Origin: an uncultured Opitutaceae bacterium
GTDB taxonomy: Bacteria; Verrucomicrobiota; Verrucomicrobiia; Opitutales; Opitutaceae
Direction: 5' to 3'
Assembly: GCA_951813085.1 (NCBI GenBank)
Contig: OX638348.1
Span: forward strand, 3,047,627 to 3,111,626
DNA: 64,000 nucleotides
In this document: piece after piece, positions 7,769 through 15,664 of the stretch
How the letters are laid out: every line of letters starts with the position of its first letter
Position numbering within the stretch: position 1 is the first letter of the stretch
Notes under the pieces: generated by a model
Databases searched by the model: none
Seen by the model: the letters and a program-made list of their open reading frames with translations, nothing else
What the model was told of the DNA's origin: nothing
Position numbers and translations under genes: made by a program

Positions 7769-9097
7769 ATGTCTCAAATTCAAGACGCCCCCAATGACCC
7801 GAAAGGTATTCTCAAGCAACTGGGCCCAGGCCTTATCGTGTCCGCCAATATCGTGGGTTCAGGCGAGCTGATCGTCACGACCAAGCTCGGCGCAGATGTA
7901 GGGTTCAAGATGCTCTGGTTCATCATCTTTGGATGCCTCATAAAAGTGTTCCTTCAGGTCGAGCTCGGGCGCTATACGCTTTCCAGGGGAAAAACAGCGC
8001 TTCAGGCCCTGAACTCAGTTCCCGGCCCTAAGGCAATCGTATCTTGGCTCGTGTGGCTCTGGGTGATCATGTTCGTGGCCACCTTTTTTCAGCTGTCGGG
8101 CATGGTTGGTGGTATCGCCCAAGTTGCGAACCTTGCAGGATTGAGGGCTTCGAATGCCAGCCTCGCTTTCGCGATCACGGGTTCGTGCGCGATCCTTCTT
8201 TTCATCGGCCGCTACCAATTCATCGAGCGCTTCTCGACGACTATGATCGCAGCCTTTACGCTTTTCACGATCTTCGCCGTCTTCTCACTCTATTGGACCG
8301 ACTATGGAATTACTGCGGGAAACATCAAGGAAGGGCTCAGTTTCCAACTGCCAGATCAATTCCTCGTTGCGTTCGCCGCCTTCGGAGTGATAGGCGTTGG
8401 CGCTTCAGAGCTAATTTACTATCCCTATTGGTGTTTGGAAAAAGGATACGCTAGAAACGTGGGTCCCGACGACGGATCGGATGAATGGGTTACTCGAGCT
8501 CAAGGCTGGATTCGAGTCCTGAAATGGGATGCCTTCGTTTCCATGGTTATCTATACCGGGGCAACCGTCGCCTTCTACTTGCTCGGAGCCGCTGTGCTCA
8601 ATGGGAAGGCCCTCGGAGTCACGAACGACACCCTTATGGTAGATCTTTCAGAGCTCTACCGAACATCATTCGGCGTGCCCGGTCTTTGGGTATTCATCGT
8701 AGGCGCCTTCATCGTACTCTACTCGACAATTTTTATATCAACCGCTTCCAATAGCCGCCTCGCGACGGATCTTTTTGGTTTGCTGAAACTCATCCAGCTC
8801 GACGAGGAGGGCGCACGGGATAAGTGGATACGGATCGCGTGCATCGCATTGCCTGCCTTGTACTGCATATTCTACCTGTCGGTGGGCAAACCCATCACGC
8901 TCGTGACCATTGGATCCGTGGCCCAAGCCCTCATGCTGCCCTTTCTGAGCTTCGCGGCGCTGTACTTTCTCTACACGCAAACCCACGCCGCCTTGCGACC
9001 CGCTAAAGCCTGGGTCGCATTCCTTTGGATTTCGGCTGTCTTAATGACCACAGTCGGCGTCTTTCAGCTCGTGAAGGAAATTGAAAAGCTGGCTTAG
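7769..9097 (+). CDS. Nramp-related divalent-metal/solute transporter, divergent
   Basis: A 442-residue polytopic membrane protein with the LeuT/Nramp outline (about 11 helices), opening with LGPGLIVSANIVGSGELIVT. In classical Nramp proteins the equivalent stretch is DPGN; here positions 30-33 read GSGE. The helix-6 motif around MPH is replaced by GVGASELIYYPYW. The metal-coordinating Asp, Asn and Met are thus absent, so manganese or iron transport should not be assumed. The gene is followed after 45 bp by altronate dehydratase on the same strand, so a role in uptake linked to sugar-acid metabolism is conceivable. Substrate unknown. Confidence 0.7.
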   Translation: MSQIQDAPNDPKGILKQLGPGLIVSANIVGSGELIVTTKLGADVGFKMLWFIIFGCLIKVFLQVELGRYTLSRGKTALQALNSVPGPKAIVSWLVWLWVIMFVATFFQLSGMVGGIAQVANLAGLRASNASLAFAITGSCAILLFIGRYQFIERFSTTMIAAFTLFTIFAVFSLYWTDYGITAGNIKEGLSFQLPDQFLVAFAAFGVIGVGASELIYYPYWCLEKGYARNVGPDDGSDEWVTRAQGWIRVLKWDAFVSMVIYTGATVAFYLLGAAVLNGKALGVTNDTLMVDLSELYRTSFGVPGLWVFIVGAFIVLYSTIFISTASNSRLATDLFGLLKLIQLDEEGARDKWIRIACIALPALYCIFYLSVGKPITLVTIGSVAQALMLPFLSFAALYFLYTQTHAALRPAKAWVAFLWISAVLMTTVGVFQLVKEIEKLA

Positions 9098-9142
9098 ATC
9101 CGTGACAAGAACCCGCACTCCCAATCTCGAATTTATAAACGA

Positions 9143-10789
9143 ATGAACGCGCTTACCCTAAAAGTTCACCCGGATGACAATATCATCGTTGCGCTGCAGG
9201 ATCTCGCAGAAGGCCAGACAGTACAAAGCAATGGGAGCTCCTATACCCTAACCGAGGAAGTGCCAGCGAAGCACAAATTCGCCGCGCAATCCTTTCAGCC
9301 TAACGACACGATTTCAATGTACGGGGTGAAAGTCGGCGTCGTCCAAAAGCCGATCGAGCGAGGTGAACGCATTCACACTGAAAACGTGGTACACGCGGCT
9401 TCGGAAGCAAGTGTATCCAATTCCGGATACGATTGGCCCGCTCCACAAGTTGATAAGTGGAAGGATCGGACATTCGACGGCTTTCATCGCGCCAATGGGT
9501 CGGTAGGAACAGCAAATATCTGGATCGTCGTTCCCCTCGTGTTTTGCGAAAACAGAAACTTGGCGCTGATCAAGGAATCTATGCTCGAGCCGCTCGGATA
9601 CGCTCAGGGCAGCCCCTACTCCCGCTTCATGAGCGATCTGATCAGCGCTCATCGCGAGGGTTCCGACTTGGAGCAGGTCCCCGGGATTGGCGCCGGCGAC
9701 ACCATCGCCCCATCCCAACGCCTTTTCCCGAATGTGGACGGCATAAAGTTCTTGAGCCATACGCTCGGTTGCGGCGGCACTAAAAACGATGCCAGCGACT
9801 TGAGCGGCTTGCTCGCAGGCTATATCACGCATCCAAACGTCGCGGGCGCCACCGTGCTAAGCCTCGGTTGCCAGAAGACGCAAATCGACCACTTGAAATC
9901 CGAGATCTCGCGCCGCGATCCGAATTTCTCGAAACCGGTTGACTACTTCGAGCAACAAAAGAGCCGATCAGAAAAGGATATGCTCTCGCAGGCCATTCGC
10001 TCTACATTCAAAGGAGTCGCGGCCGCCAATGAGCTTCGCCGCGCCCCTGCTTCCTTGAGCCATCTCCGGCTAGGGGTCGAGTGCGGGGGCTCCGACGGTT
10101 TTTCGGGAATCTCTGCCAATCCGGTCATCGGCGGCGTATCGGACCGTCTTGTCGCCCTCGGGGGCAGCGTTGTCCTATCCGAATTTCCCGAACTATGCGG
10201 CGTCGAGCAAAGCCTCGTCGACCGTTGCGAAAACCCTGAGCTCGGTGAACGCTTTCTCGAACTCATGAAGGCCTACGACTTGGCGCTCGGGCAAGTCGGC
10301 TCTGGATTCGATCAGAATCCATCGCCGGGCAATATCGCTGACGGTCTCACAACGGACGCCATCAAGTCGGCCGGCGCGGCGCTGAAAGGCGGCACGGCTC
10401 CAATCCGCAGCATCCTCGACTATCCAGAGCAAATCCAAGAATCCGGGCTCAGCTTGCTCTGCACGCCGGGCGGCGACGTCGAGTCAACAACCGCCATGGC
10501 CGGCGCCGGCGCGAACGTGATGATGTTCTCCACGGGCTTAGGCACACCCACAGGCAACCCGATCACCCCCGTGATCAAGGTATCCAGCAATTCCACGATC
10601 GCCCAGAAGCACCCCGATATGATCGACTTCGATACCGGATCCATCATCGACGGCTCGGCTTCGATCGATACGCTTGCCGACGCGCTGCTGGAAAAGGCGG
10701 TTGAAACCGCGAGCGGACGCTACCAAACCTGCGCCCAAGCGCTGGGACAGGACGATTTCATCCCCTGGAAGCGAGGGCTCTCGCTCTAG
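9143..10789 (+). CDS. uxaA: Altronate dehydratase (UxaA)
   Basis: A 548-residue enzyme that dehydrates D-altronate to 2-keto-3-deoxygluconate in galacturonate breakdown. It has the full two-part architecture: an N-terminal SAF domain (residues 1-95, PDDNIIVALQDLAEGQTV to GVVQKPIERGERIH) and the large catalytic UxaA domain from about 110 to the end. That domain contains Cys- and Gly-rich turns HTLGCGGTKND, VLSLGCQKTQ, RLGVECGGSDGFSG and LLCTPGGDVESTTAMAG. Related family members include galactarate dehydratase, so altronate specificity is likely but not certain. It may form an operon with the Nramp-like gene; no uxaB, uxaC or kdgK is beside it. The 3' end is convergent with the rhomboid gene at 12 bp. 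Confidence 0.85.
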   Translation: MNALTLKVHPDDNIIVALQDLAEGQTVQSNGSSYTLTEEVPAKHKFAAQSFQPNDTISMYGVKVGVVQKPIERGERIHTENVVHAASEASVSNSGYDWPAPQVDKWKDRTFDGFHRANGSVGTANIWIVVPLVFCENRNLALIKESMLEPLGYAQGSPYSRFMSDLISAHREGSDLEQVPGIGAGDTIAPSQRLFPNVDGIKFLSHTLGCGGTKNDASDLSGLLAGYITHPNVAGATVLSLGCQKTQIDHLKSEISRRDPNFSKPVDYFEQQKSRSEKDMLSQAIRSTFKGVAAANELRRAPASLSHLRLGVECGGSDGFSGISANPVIGGVSDRLVALGGSVVLSEFPELCGVEQSLVDRCENPELGERFLELMKAYDLALGQVGSGFDQNPSPGNIADGLTTDAIKSAGAALKGGTAPIRSILDYPEQIQESGLSLLCTPGGDVESTTAMAGAGANVMMFSTGLGTPTGNPITPVIKVSSNSTIAQKHPDMIDFDTGSIIDGSASIDTLADALLEKAVETASGRYQTCAQALGQDDFIPWKRGLSL

Positions 10790-10801
10790 TCGAAAATTCG
10801 C

Positions 10802-11743
10802 CTAGGAAGCGACCGCCCAGTACCAGCTGGCGCCGATCACCAACGCAGCGACTCCAAGCAATGCCTTTTGACCGATAGACGGAATCTTTGACTCGATAGA
10901 GAATCGAGCCACCGGTAGAGCAACGAGACCGCCGTACAGGAATGACCAGAGATGGCCCGTCACATCAGTAGGAAAGTCTCCCCCACCCATCCAGGCGAAC
11001 AGGACGCAACCACTCAAGAGAGGCACCAGCCAATCCTTGGTTTCGATCGGTTCTCGAGTGCGTGCGTAGGAGCCAATTGGATACCCTGCCAGCAAACCCA
11101 AGGCAGCAAACACCGCGGTAGAAGCGCCGAGTGAACAGAAGGGTTCGGATTGCTTCAAAAACGCGTTGGTCAAGTTGGAGAAGCTCGCAACTCCAACAAT
11201 CAAAAGCCAGGCCAGTCCATTGCCCATGTATCGGCAGCAAAAATACGCAAATAATCCAATACCAAGCAAATTGCTCGCCAGGTGGCCCACATCCGCGTGC
11301 AAGGTGATCGCCGTAATGATACGCCACCACTCGCCCTGCAATATAACCCCTTCGCTGCTGTTCATGCCCAGGGCCTCCAGCGCTGGATTCGACTTCTGGA
11401 GGAAGAAGAAAACCATCAAAGCCGTGCCAAACACCAGCGTCGGTCCTTTGCCAATAGAACGCGTAGGCAAACTCAAGGGCGACGGTGGCCAGAATCGGTT
11501 TTTCTGTTCCGTGAGCTCGATCTCTCGACGCAACTGAGCGGCCTGGGATCGCTGCACCGTCAGCGCGTAGCGCCCGTCAACAGCATACACCCAGTACGGG
11601 TGGCCCGCCGCCAAGACTGCTAGTCCCGCATCATGCGCCAGCCGGCGGGTTGCGTAATGGCCAATCACGGATAATCCAAACGGATAATCCAGATCCTCGT
11701 CCTTTCCGTGTTCGTTATCGTCTCTATCGCCCCAAAGCGCCAT
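10802..11743 (-). CDS. Rhomboid-family intramembrane serine protease
   Basis: The start at 11743 is preferred (GGAG eight bases upstream); an ATG at 11764 adds seven residues, and numbering here uses that longer form. The N-terminal 95 residues are soluble and charged, with a possible degenerate zinc-ribbon-free domain, followed by six or seven membrane helices. The catalytic Ser is at 215 (SLGASTAVFA), the helix-2 motif HADVGHLASN is at 156-165 and the catalytic His at 271 (VTGHLWSFLYGG). All rhomboid hallmarks are present, so activity is expected. Substrates are unknown. It is convergent with uxaA and divergent from ada. Confidence 0.85.
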   Translation of the reverse strand: MALWGDRDDNEHGKDEDLDYPFGLSVIGHYATRRLAHDAGLAVLAAGHPYWVYAVDGRYALTVQRSQAAQLRREIELTEQKNRFWPPSPLSLPTRSIGKGPTLVFGTALMVFFFLQKSNPALEALGMNSSEGVILQGEWWRIITAITLHADVGHLASNLLGIGLFAYFCCRYMGNGLAWLLIVGVASFSNLTNAFLKQSEPFCSLGASTAVFAALGLLAGYPIGSYARTREPIETKDWLVPLLSGCVLFAWMGGGDFPTDVTGHLWSFLYGGLVALPVARFSIESKIPSIGQKALLGVAALVIGASWYWAVAS

Positions 11744-11831
11744 CTGAACTACTCCATAGAACACAGAATCGAATTACTTGTTCAAACATCGGTTGCATTC
11801 GCATTCTTAAAACAGCTATAGTTTAGGCGCA

Positions 11832-12896
11832 ATGACATCGTCGACTCTATTTGATCCAGACACATTCTATGAGGCTATGGTCGCTCGCGATAGCTCGTTT
11901 GAAGGACTATTCTTTTTCGCGGTCAGGACCACAGGAATCTTCTGCCGCCCCACTTGCCACGCTCGGACTCCCAAGCGGGAAAACGTCGCTTTCTATGAAA
12001 CAACGCGAGACGCCCTCAACGATGGATTTCGCCCCTGCAAGCTCTGCAATCCGATGAAGCCTGCAGGCGAATCGCCGGAATGGCTTGCCCCGCTCTTGGC
12101 TGAGATCCAGGCATCACCAGGGATTCGGCTTAGCGACAGCGACCTCCGCGATCGCAACGTGAATCCCGCTCGCTTGCGCCGTTGGTTTAAGAAACGCCAC
12201 GGCATGACCTTTCAAGCCTATTTACGGCTCATGCGCATCAGCCGCGCATTCGGGCAAATCAAGCGGGAGCAACCCATTGTCGACTCTGCCCTGGAGAATG
12301 GGTTCGATTCGCTGAGCGGATTTGGCGACGCCTTCAAGAAGGCGACTGGATTCTCCCCTTCGGAAAGCGCCGACAATGAAATTGTATACGTTACTCGAAT
12401 ACAGAGCCCTCTAGGCCCCATGCTCGCAGGAGCGACGGACGATGGCATTTGCCTATTGGAATTCACCGATCGACGCATGCTCGAAACGCAGATCGAACGA
12501 CTCAGGAAGCGATTGAAAGCCGCCTTCATTCCAGGGGATCATCCGCATTTCGAGCAATTGGACCGAGAACTAAAAGCCTACTTCGCAGGAACCCTCGCTC
12601 AATTTACCGTGCCCTTGGTGCTTCCCTCCAGCGATTTTCAGCGGAGCGTCTGGGAGGAGCTAAAACGAATTCCCTACGGCGAATCGCGCTCTTATCAAGA
12701 GCAAGCCAATGCAATCGGCAATCCGAAGGCTATCCGGGCAGTTGCCACCGCGAATGGCGACAATCGAATTTCTATTATCATTCCTTGCCACCGCGTCATA
12801 GGAAAAGATGGGACGCTGGTCGGCTACGGTGGCGGAATCTGGCGCAAGCGCTACCTCCTCGATCTGGAAAAAAAGAACAAGTCCAAGGCGCGCTAG
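11832..12896 (+). CDS. ada: Bifunctional Ada: methylphosphotriester and O6-methylguanine methyltransferase/activator
   Basis: A 354-residue protein with all three Ada modules. The N-terminal zinc domain has Cys38, Cys42, Cys69 and Cys72 (GIFCRPTC and RPCKLC) at the same positions as in E. coli Ada; Cys38 would accept methyl from phosphotriesters. An AraC-type helix-turn-helix covers about 90-180 (RLRRWFKKRHGMTFQAYLR and ALENGFDSLSGFGDAFKKAT). The C-terminal alkyltransferase domain ends with the active-site motif IIPCHRV, Cys319. It both repairs alkylation damage and, once methylated, activates transcription. It is convergent with tag, whose stop lies about 20 bp away, giving a compact alkylation-repair locus. 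Confidence 0.92.
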   Translation: MTSSTLFDPDTFYEAMVARDSSFEGLFFFAVRTTGIFCRPTCHARTPKRENVAFYETTRDALNDGFRPCKLCNPMKPAGESPEWLAPLLAEIQASPGIRLSDSDLRDRNVNPARLRRWFKKRHGMTFQAYLRLMRISRAFGQIKREQPIVDSALENGFDSLSGFGDAFKKATGFSPSESADNEIVYVTRIQSPLGPMLAGATDDGICLLEFTDRRMLETQIERLRKRLKAAFIPGDHPHFEQLDRELKAYFAGTLAQFTVPLVLPSSDFQRSVWEELKRIPYGESRSYQEQANAIGNPKAIRAVATANGDNRISIIIPCHRVIGKDGTLVGYGGGIWRKRYLLDLEKKNKSKAR

Positions 12897-12915
12897 CAAC
12901 ACAAAGCTGGGACCG

Positions 12916-13485
12916 CTATCGCCTGCACTCCTTGTGCCGAAAACAAGTGGTTAGGTGATCGTTCACCATTCCAACAGCTTGCATAAAGGCGTAGACAATC
13001 GTCGGACCCACAAAATTAAATCCCTCCTTCTTCAAGGCTTTGCTCATGGCTTCCGCTTCCGGCGAAGTGGTCGGCATTTCATCCATCGTCTTCCAGGCAT
13101 TTTGAATGGGCTCGCCCCCTACGAAGCTCCATAGAAACTCAGAAAAGTTGATGCCTTGATTCTTCATTCGCAAAAACGTCTGGGCGTTGCGTCGGGCGCT
13201 TTCAACTTTCAGGCGATTTCGAACGATCCCTGGATTTTTCAGCAATGCTTCCAGTTTCCTATCCGAGTAGCGCGCTACCTTTACAGGATCGAAGCCATCG
13301 AATGCCTTCAGGTAGTTATCCCGCTTCCTCAGGATCGTAATCCATGAAAGGCCAGCTTGAGCGCCGTCCAGAATCAGCTTTCCGAATAGGGCCTTGCGAT
13401 TGTATTCGGGTATGCCCCACTCCGTATCGTGATATTGCACGTACAAAGGATCGTCACCGCACCAAGCGCATCGTTGAGTTTTCAT
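12916..13485 (-). CDS. tag: DNA-3-methyladenine glycosylase I (Tag)
   Basis: A 189-residue base-excision enzyme that removes 3-methyladenine. The zinc-binding residues of the Tag family are present: RCAWCGDDPLYVQYHDTEWG supplies the N-terminal Cys and His, and VNDHLTTCFRH supplies the C-terminal His and Cys. ALFGKLILDGAQAGLSWITIL is the typical helix-hairpin region. The ATG at 13485 is chosen; the longer frame would start at a TTG three codons upstream. It is convergent with ada and divergent from a WYL regulator at 13613. The two repair genes are transcribed toward each other, so joint control would need a shared regulator; Ada itself is the obvious candidate. Confidence 0.9.
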   Translation of the reverse strand: MKTQRCAWCGDDPLYVQYHDTEWGIPEYNRKALFGKLILDGAQAGLSWITILRKRDNYLKAFDGFDPVKVARYSDRKLEALLKNPGIVRNRLKVESARRNAQTFLRMKNQGINFSEFLWSFVGGEPIQNAWKTMDEMPTTSPEAEAMSKALKKEGFNFVGPTIVYAFMQAVGMVNDHLTTCFRHKECRR

Positions 13486-13612
13486 TTTGAGCAATAAAGC
13501 AGAGGCAGATTAAGGATTTTCTCCCGAAATCAAAAAGCACCTACTGCGCCAACACGAGCGGATTCTTCGTTTCGCTATTGATACGATCCGATGCAATCTC
13601 CATGAAGAGCGC

Positions 13613-14518
13613 ATGGCGAATCCTTCTCGCATACACAGTCTGAAGCGTCCCGCTATCGAACGCATGCTCCTCATTCATAAAGCGCTCCAAAAGGACGACT
13701 TCCCCAATTGCAGGCAGCTCGCCAACGAACTGGAGGTGAGCTCGAAAACGATCAGCAGAGACATCGATTTCATGCGCGACCGCATGCTCATGCCGATCGA
13801 GTATGAACCCTCCGAGCACGGCTATTGCTACACCCGCGAAGTGGAAAGCCTGCCTACTATCGACATATCCGAGGGCGAGCTTCTCGCTCTAAGCATCGCC
13901 CGGAAAGCTCTGGACCACTACAAAGGCACGCCATTCGAGAAACCCCTTTCTAACGCGCTCAACAAGCTATCCGCGAGCCTCCCGGATACGATTACCGCCA
14001 ACCTAACCGAGCTCAGCGATACCATCTCATTCAAGCAAGGACGCATGTCGAAGCTGGATGACGACGCTCTCAAGACTGCAATCAAGGCCGTGCTCGAGAA
14101 ACGCGTATTGGAATTCAACTACAAGAAACTAGGTAGCGAAAACGCCTCAAAACGGATCGCCAATCCCTATCACGTCACCAACTATCTCGGCAAATGGTAC
14201 CTACTGGCTTGGGATCAGAGTCGGAAAGCAATGCGCACCTTTCTCATAGGCCGCGCTACCGACTTGGAGATTCGCAAAGCAACGTTCGAGGTTCCAAACG
14301 AATTTTCGGTGGACGACTATCTGTGGACGAGCTTCGGAATCTGGTCGAAGTCAGGAGATTTCGACGTACGCGTCAAAGTGGATGCCACGCTATCCGAGTA
14401 TATTTCCGAAAACATATGGCACCCGACCCAATCGATCGAACCTCTCAAAAATGGAGGACTTGTATTGAGATTCAAATTGGGAAGCCTCGAAGAAATCGCT
14501 CAGTGGATCCTAAGCTGA
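13613..14518 (+). CDS. WYL-domain transcriptional regulator, C-terminus cut by in-frame TGA
   Basis: The 301-residue reading has an N-terminal winged helix-turn-helix (residues 14-60, CRQLANELEVSSKTISRDID) and a central WYL sensor domain (about 155-225, with LEFNYKKLG, NPYHVTNYLGKWYLLAWD and RTFLIGRAT). Such proteins usually respond to ligands, often nucleotides or DNA fragments. The frame ends at TGA 14516-14518 in the middle of the usual final helix. The same frame continues for 27 more sensible codons (GAHAEAMEPQALRKLVKARA and onward) to TAG at 14600-14602. Family members normally have a Trp at this position (LSWG), so the TGA looks like a TGG nonsense mutation. The regulator may be C-terminally truncated or inactive. 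Confidence 0.8.
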   Translation: MANPSRIHSLKRPAIERMLLIHKALQKDDFPNCRQLANELEVSSKTISRDIDFMRDRMLMPIEYEPSEHGYCYTREVESLPTIDISEGELLALSIARKALDHYKGTPFEKPLSNALNKLSASLPDTITANLTELSDTISFKQGRMSKLDDDALKTAIKAVLEKRVLEFNYKKLGSENASKRIANPYHVTNYLGKWYLLAWDQSRKAMRTFLIGRATDLEIRKATFEVPNEFSVDDYLWTSFGIWSKSGDFDVRVKVDATLSEYISENIWHPTQSIEPLKNGGLVLRFKLGSLEEIAQWILS

Positions 14519-14674
14519 GGCGCCCATGCTGAAGCCATGGAGCCTCAAGCGCTACGCAAACTCGTCAAAGCGCGCGCCCAATCGATTGTCGATTTGTACT
14601 AGGGCGTCACTCAATTTGAAAGCCACCTTCCACTCGGAAACCCCTGATTAAATTCGCGAAAAAACAGGATACTA

Positions 14675-14735
14675 TTTATTGTAAAACGATAAATTTCCTT
14701 GACGGTTGGTCTAATTTTATTGATAAACGATAAAT
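14675..14735 (+). promoter_or_regulatory. Duplicated operator and promoter of the DUF2975/XRE pair
   Basis: Two near-identical 20-mers, TTTATTGTAAAACGATAAAT (14675-14694) and TTTATTGATAAACGATAAAT (14716-14735), differ at two adjacent-region positions and start 41 bp apart, about four helical turns. Each is a weak palindrome (TTAT...ATAA). A TTGACG box at 14699-14704 is 17 bp from GATAAA at 14722-14727, so the -10 lies inside the second copy. The predicted transcription start falls at or next to the ATG at 14734. Autorepression by the downstream XRE protein is inferred. Confidence 0.55.
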
Positions 14736-15372
14736 GAATAAGGCTGCCCGATCTCTTAATCTTTTGAAAATCTTGTTGGCAATCAGCTGGTGGGGAACCC
14801 TTTTAGCCACAGTATTGGTTATCGTACTTGGAGCATTATTAATATTTGATCCGGGTGGGAACATAAACGTGGGACTAATTGGATACGCGGGCTCGGTTGA
14901 ATCGAGTTCATTGTCGGCAACCACTAGAGATGGATTAATGGCAAAGGTTGAGTTTCATGAGCCGGTGCGACTTGACGTGGAATTGCCAGCAGAGCACTGG
15001 CAGTCACGAAGGGGATTGATTGCGTTAGCAGGGATCGTGACTATCGCAGCGCTGGGTCTTTTCCTATACTTCCTGCATTTGCTTCGTCAGATCGTCATAA
15101 GTGTCGAGGAAGGGAATCCCTTTGTCTATGAAAACGCTAAGCGGCTAAGGAAACTAGGAATACTAATCCTCATGGGAGCCGTTGCAAAAACCGTTTCGGA
15201 GCTATCGATGAGTGGATACGCAGATGCGATTTTGATACCTCAAGGGTTCAATCTAAACGGTCACATCAGTGTGGACTTTACGTCAATCATCGCTGGTTTG
15301 AGTGTGATCGTTTTGTCAGAAGTATTCCGAGTTGGCGCCGCTATTCGCGAAGATCAGGATTTAACCATTTAG
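14734..15372 (+). CDS. DUF2975-family membrane protein
   Basis: A 212-residue integral membrane protein with four helices: about 15-38 (LLATVLVIVLGALLIF), 95-117 (GLIALAGIVTIAALGLFLYF), 144-160 and 185-205. Between helices 2 and 3 lies the conserved cytoplasmic motif GNPFVYENAKRLRKLG, the hallmark of DUF2975. The family is nearly always encoded immediately upstream of a small YozG-type XRE regulator, as here (gap 10 bp). The function is unknown; the membrane protein may sense a stimulus and control the regulator. No Shine-Dalgarno can fit because the -10 box is directly upstream, so the message may be leaderless. Confidence 0.8.
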   Translation: MNKAARSLNLLKILLAISWWGTLLATVLVIVLGALLIFDPGGNINVGLIGYAGSVESSSLSATTRDGLMAKVEFHEPVRLDVELPAEHWQSRRGLIALAGIVTIAALGLFLYFLHLLRQIVISVEEGNPFVYENAKRLRKLGILILMGAVAKTVSELSMSGYADAILIPQGFNLNGHISVDFTSIIAGLSVIVLSEVFRVGAAIREDQDLTI

Positions 15373-15382
15373 GAGCTCCGAC

Positions 15383-15589
15383 ATGCCAATCAAAGTAAAA
15401 TTGGACCAGCGAATGAAAGCGAAGGGAATCAGTTTGACTGAGCTCAGTGAACGGGTCGGCCTAACCTTGGCGAACCTTTCAATTTTGAAGACCGGAAAAG
15501 CGAAAGCGGTGCGTTTCAGCACGCTTGAGGCAATTTGCGAAATACTCGAGTGTCAGCCAGGCGATTTGTTAATATTTGAGGACGAGTGA
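15383..15589 (+). CDS. YozG-type XRE transcriptional regulator
   Basis: A 68-residue single-domain helix-turn-helix protein. The motif covers residues 14-50 (GISLTELSERVGLTLANLSI, LKTGKAKAVRFSTLEAICEI) and ends with the CQPGDLL stretch typical of this Cro/C1 subgroup. A good ribosome binding site (AGGAG) precedes the ATG. It is co-transcribed with the DUF2975 protein just upstream and is the likely ligand of the duplicated 20-bp operator at 14675-14735. It is convergent with the serine hydrolase gene. Confidence 0.82.
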   Translation: MPIKVKLDQRMKAKGISLTELSERVGLTLANLSILKTGKAKAVRFSTLEAICEILECQPGDLLIFEDE

Positions 15590-15664
15590 CATGTACCGCC
15601 GGAATATCCGTTGGCATTCAATCGATTGAGAGGGAATGAGGCCTAGCCCTTGGCCGAGATCTTT

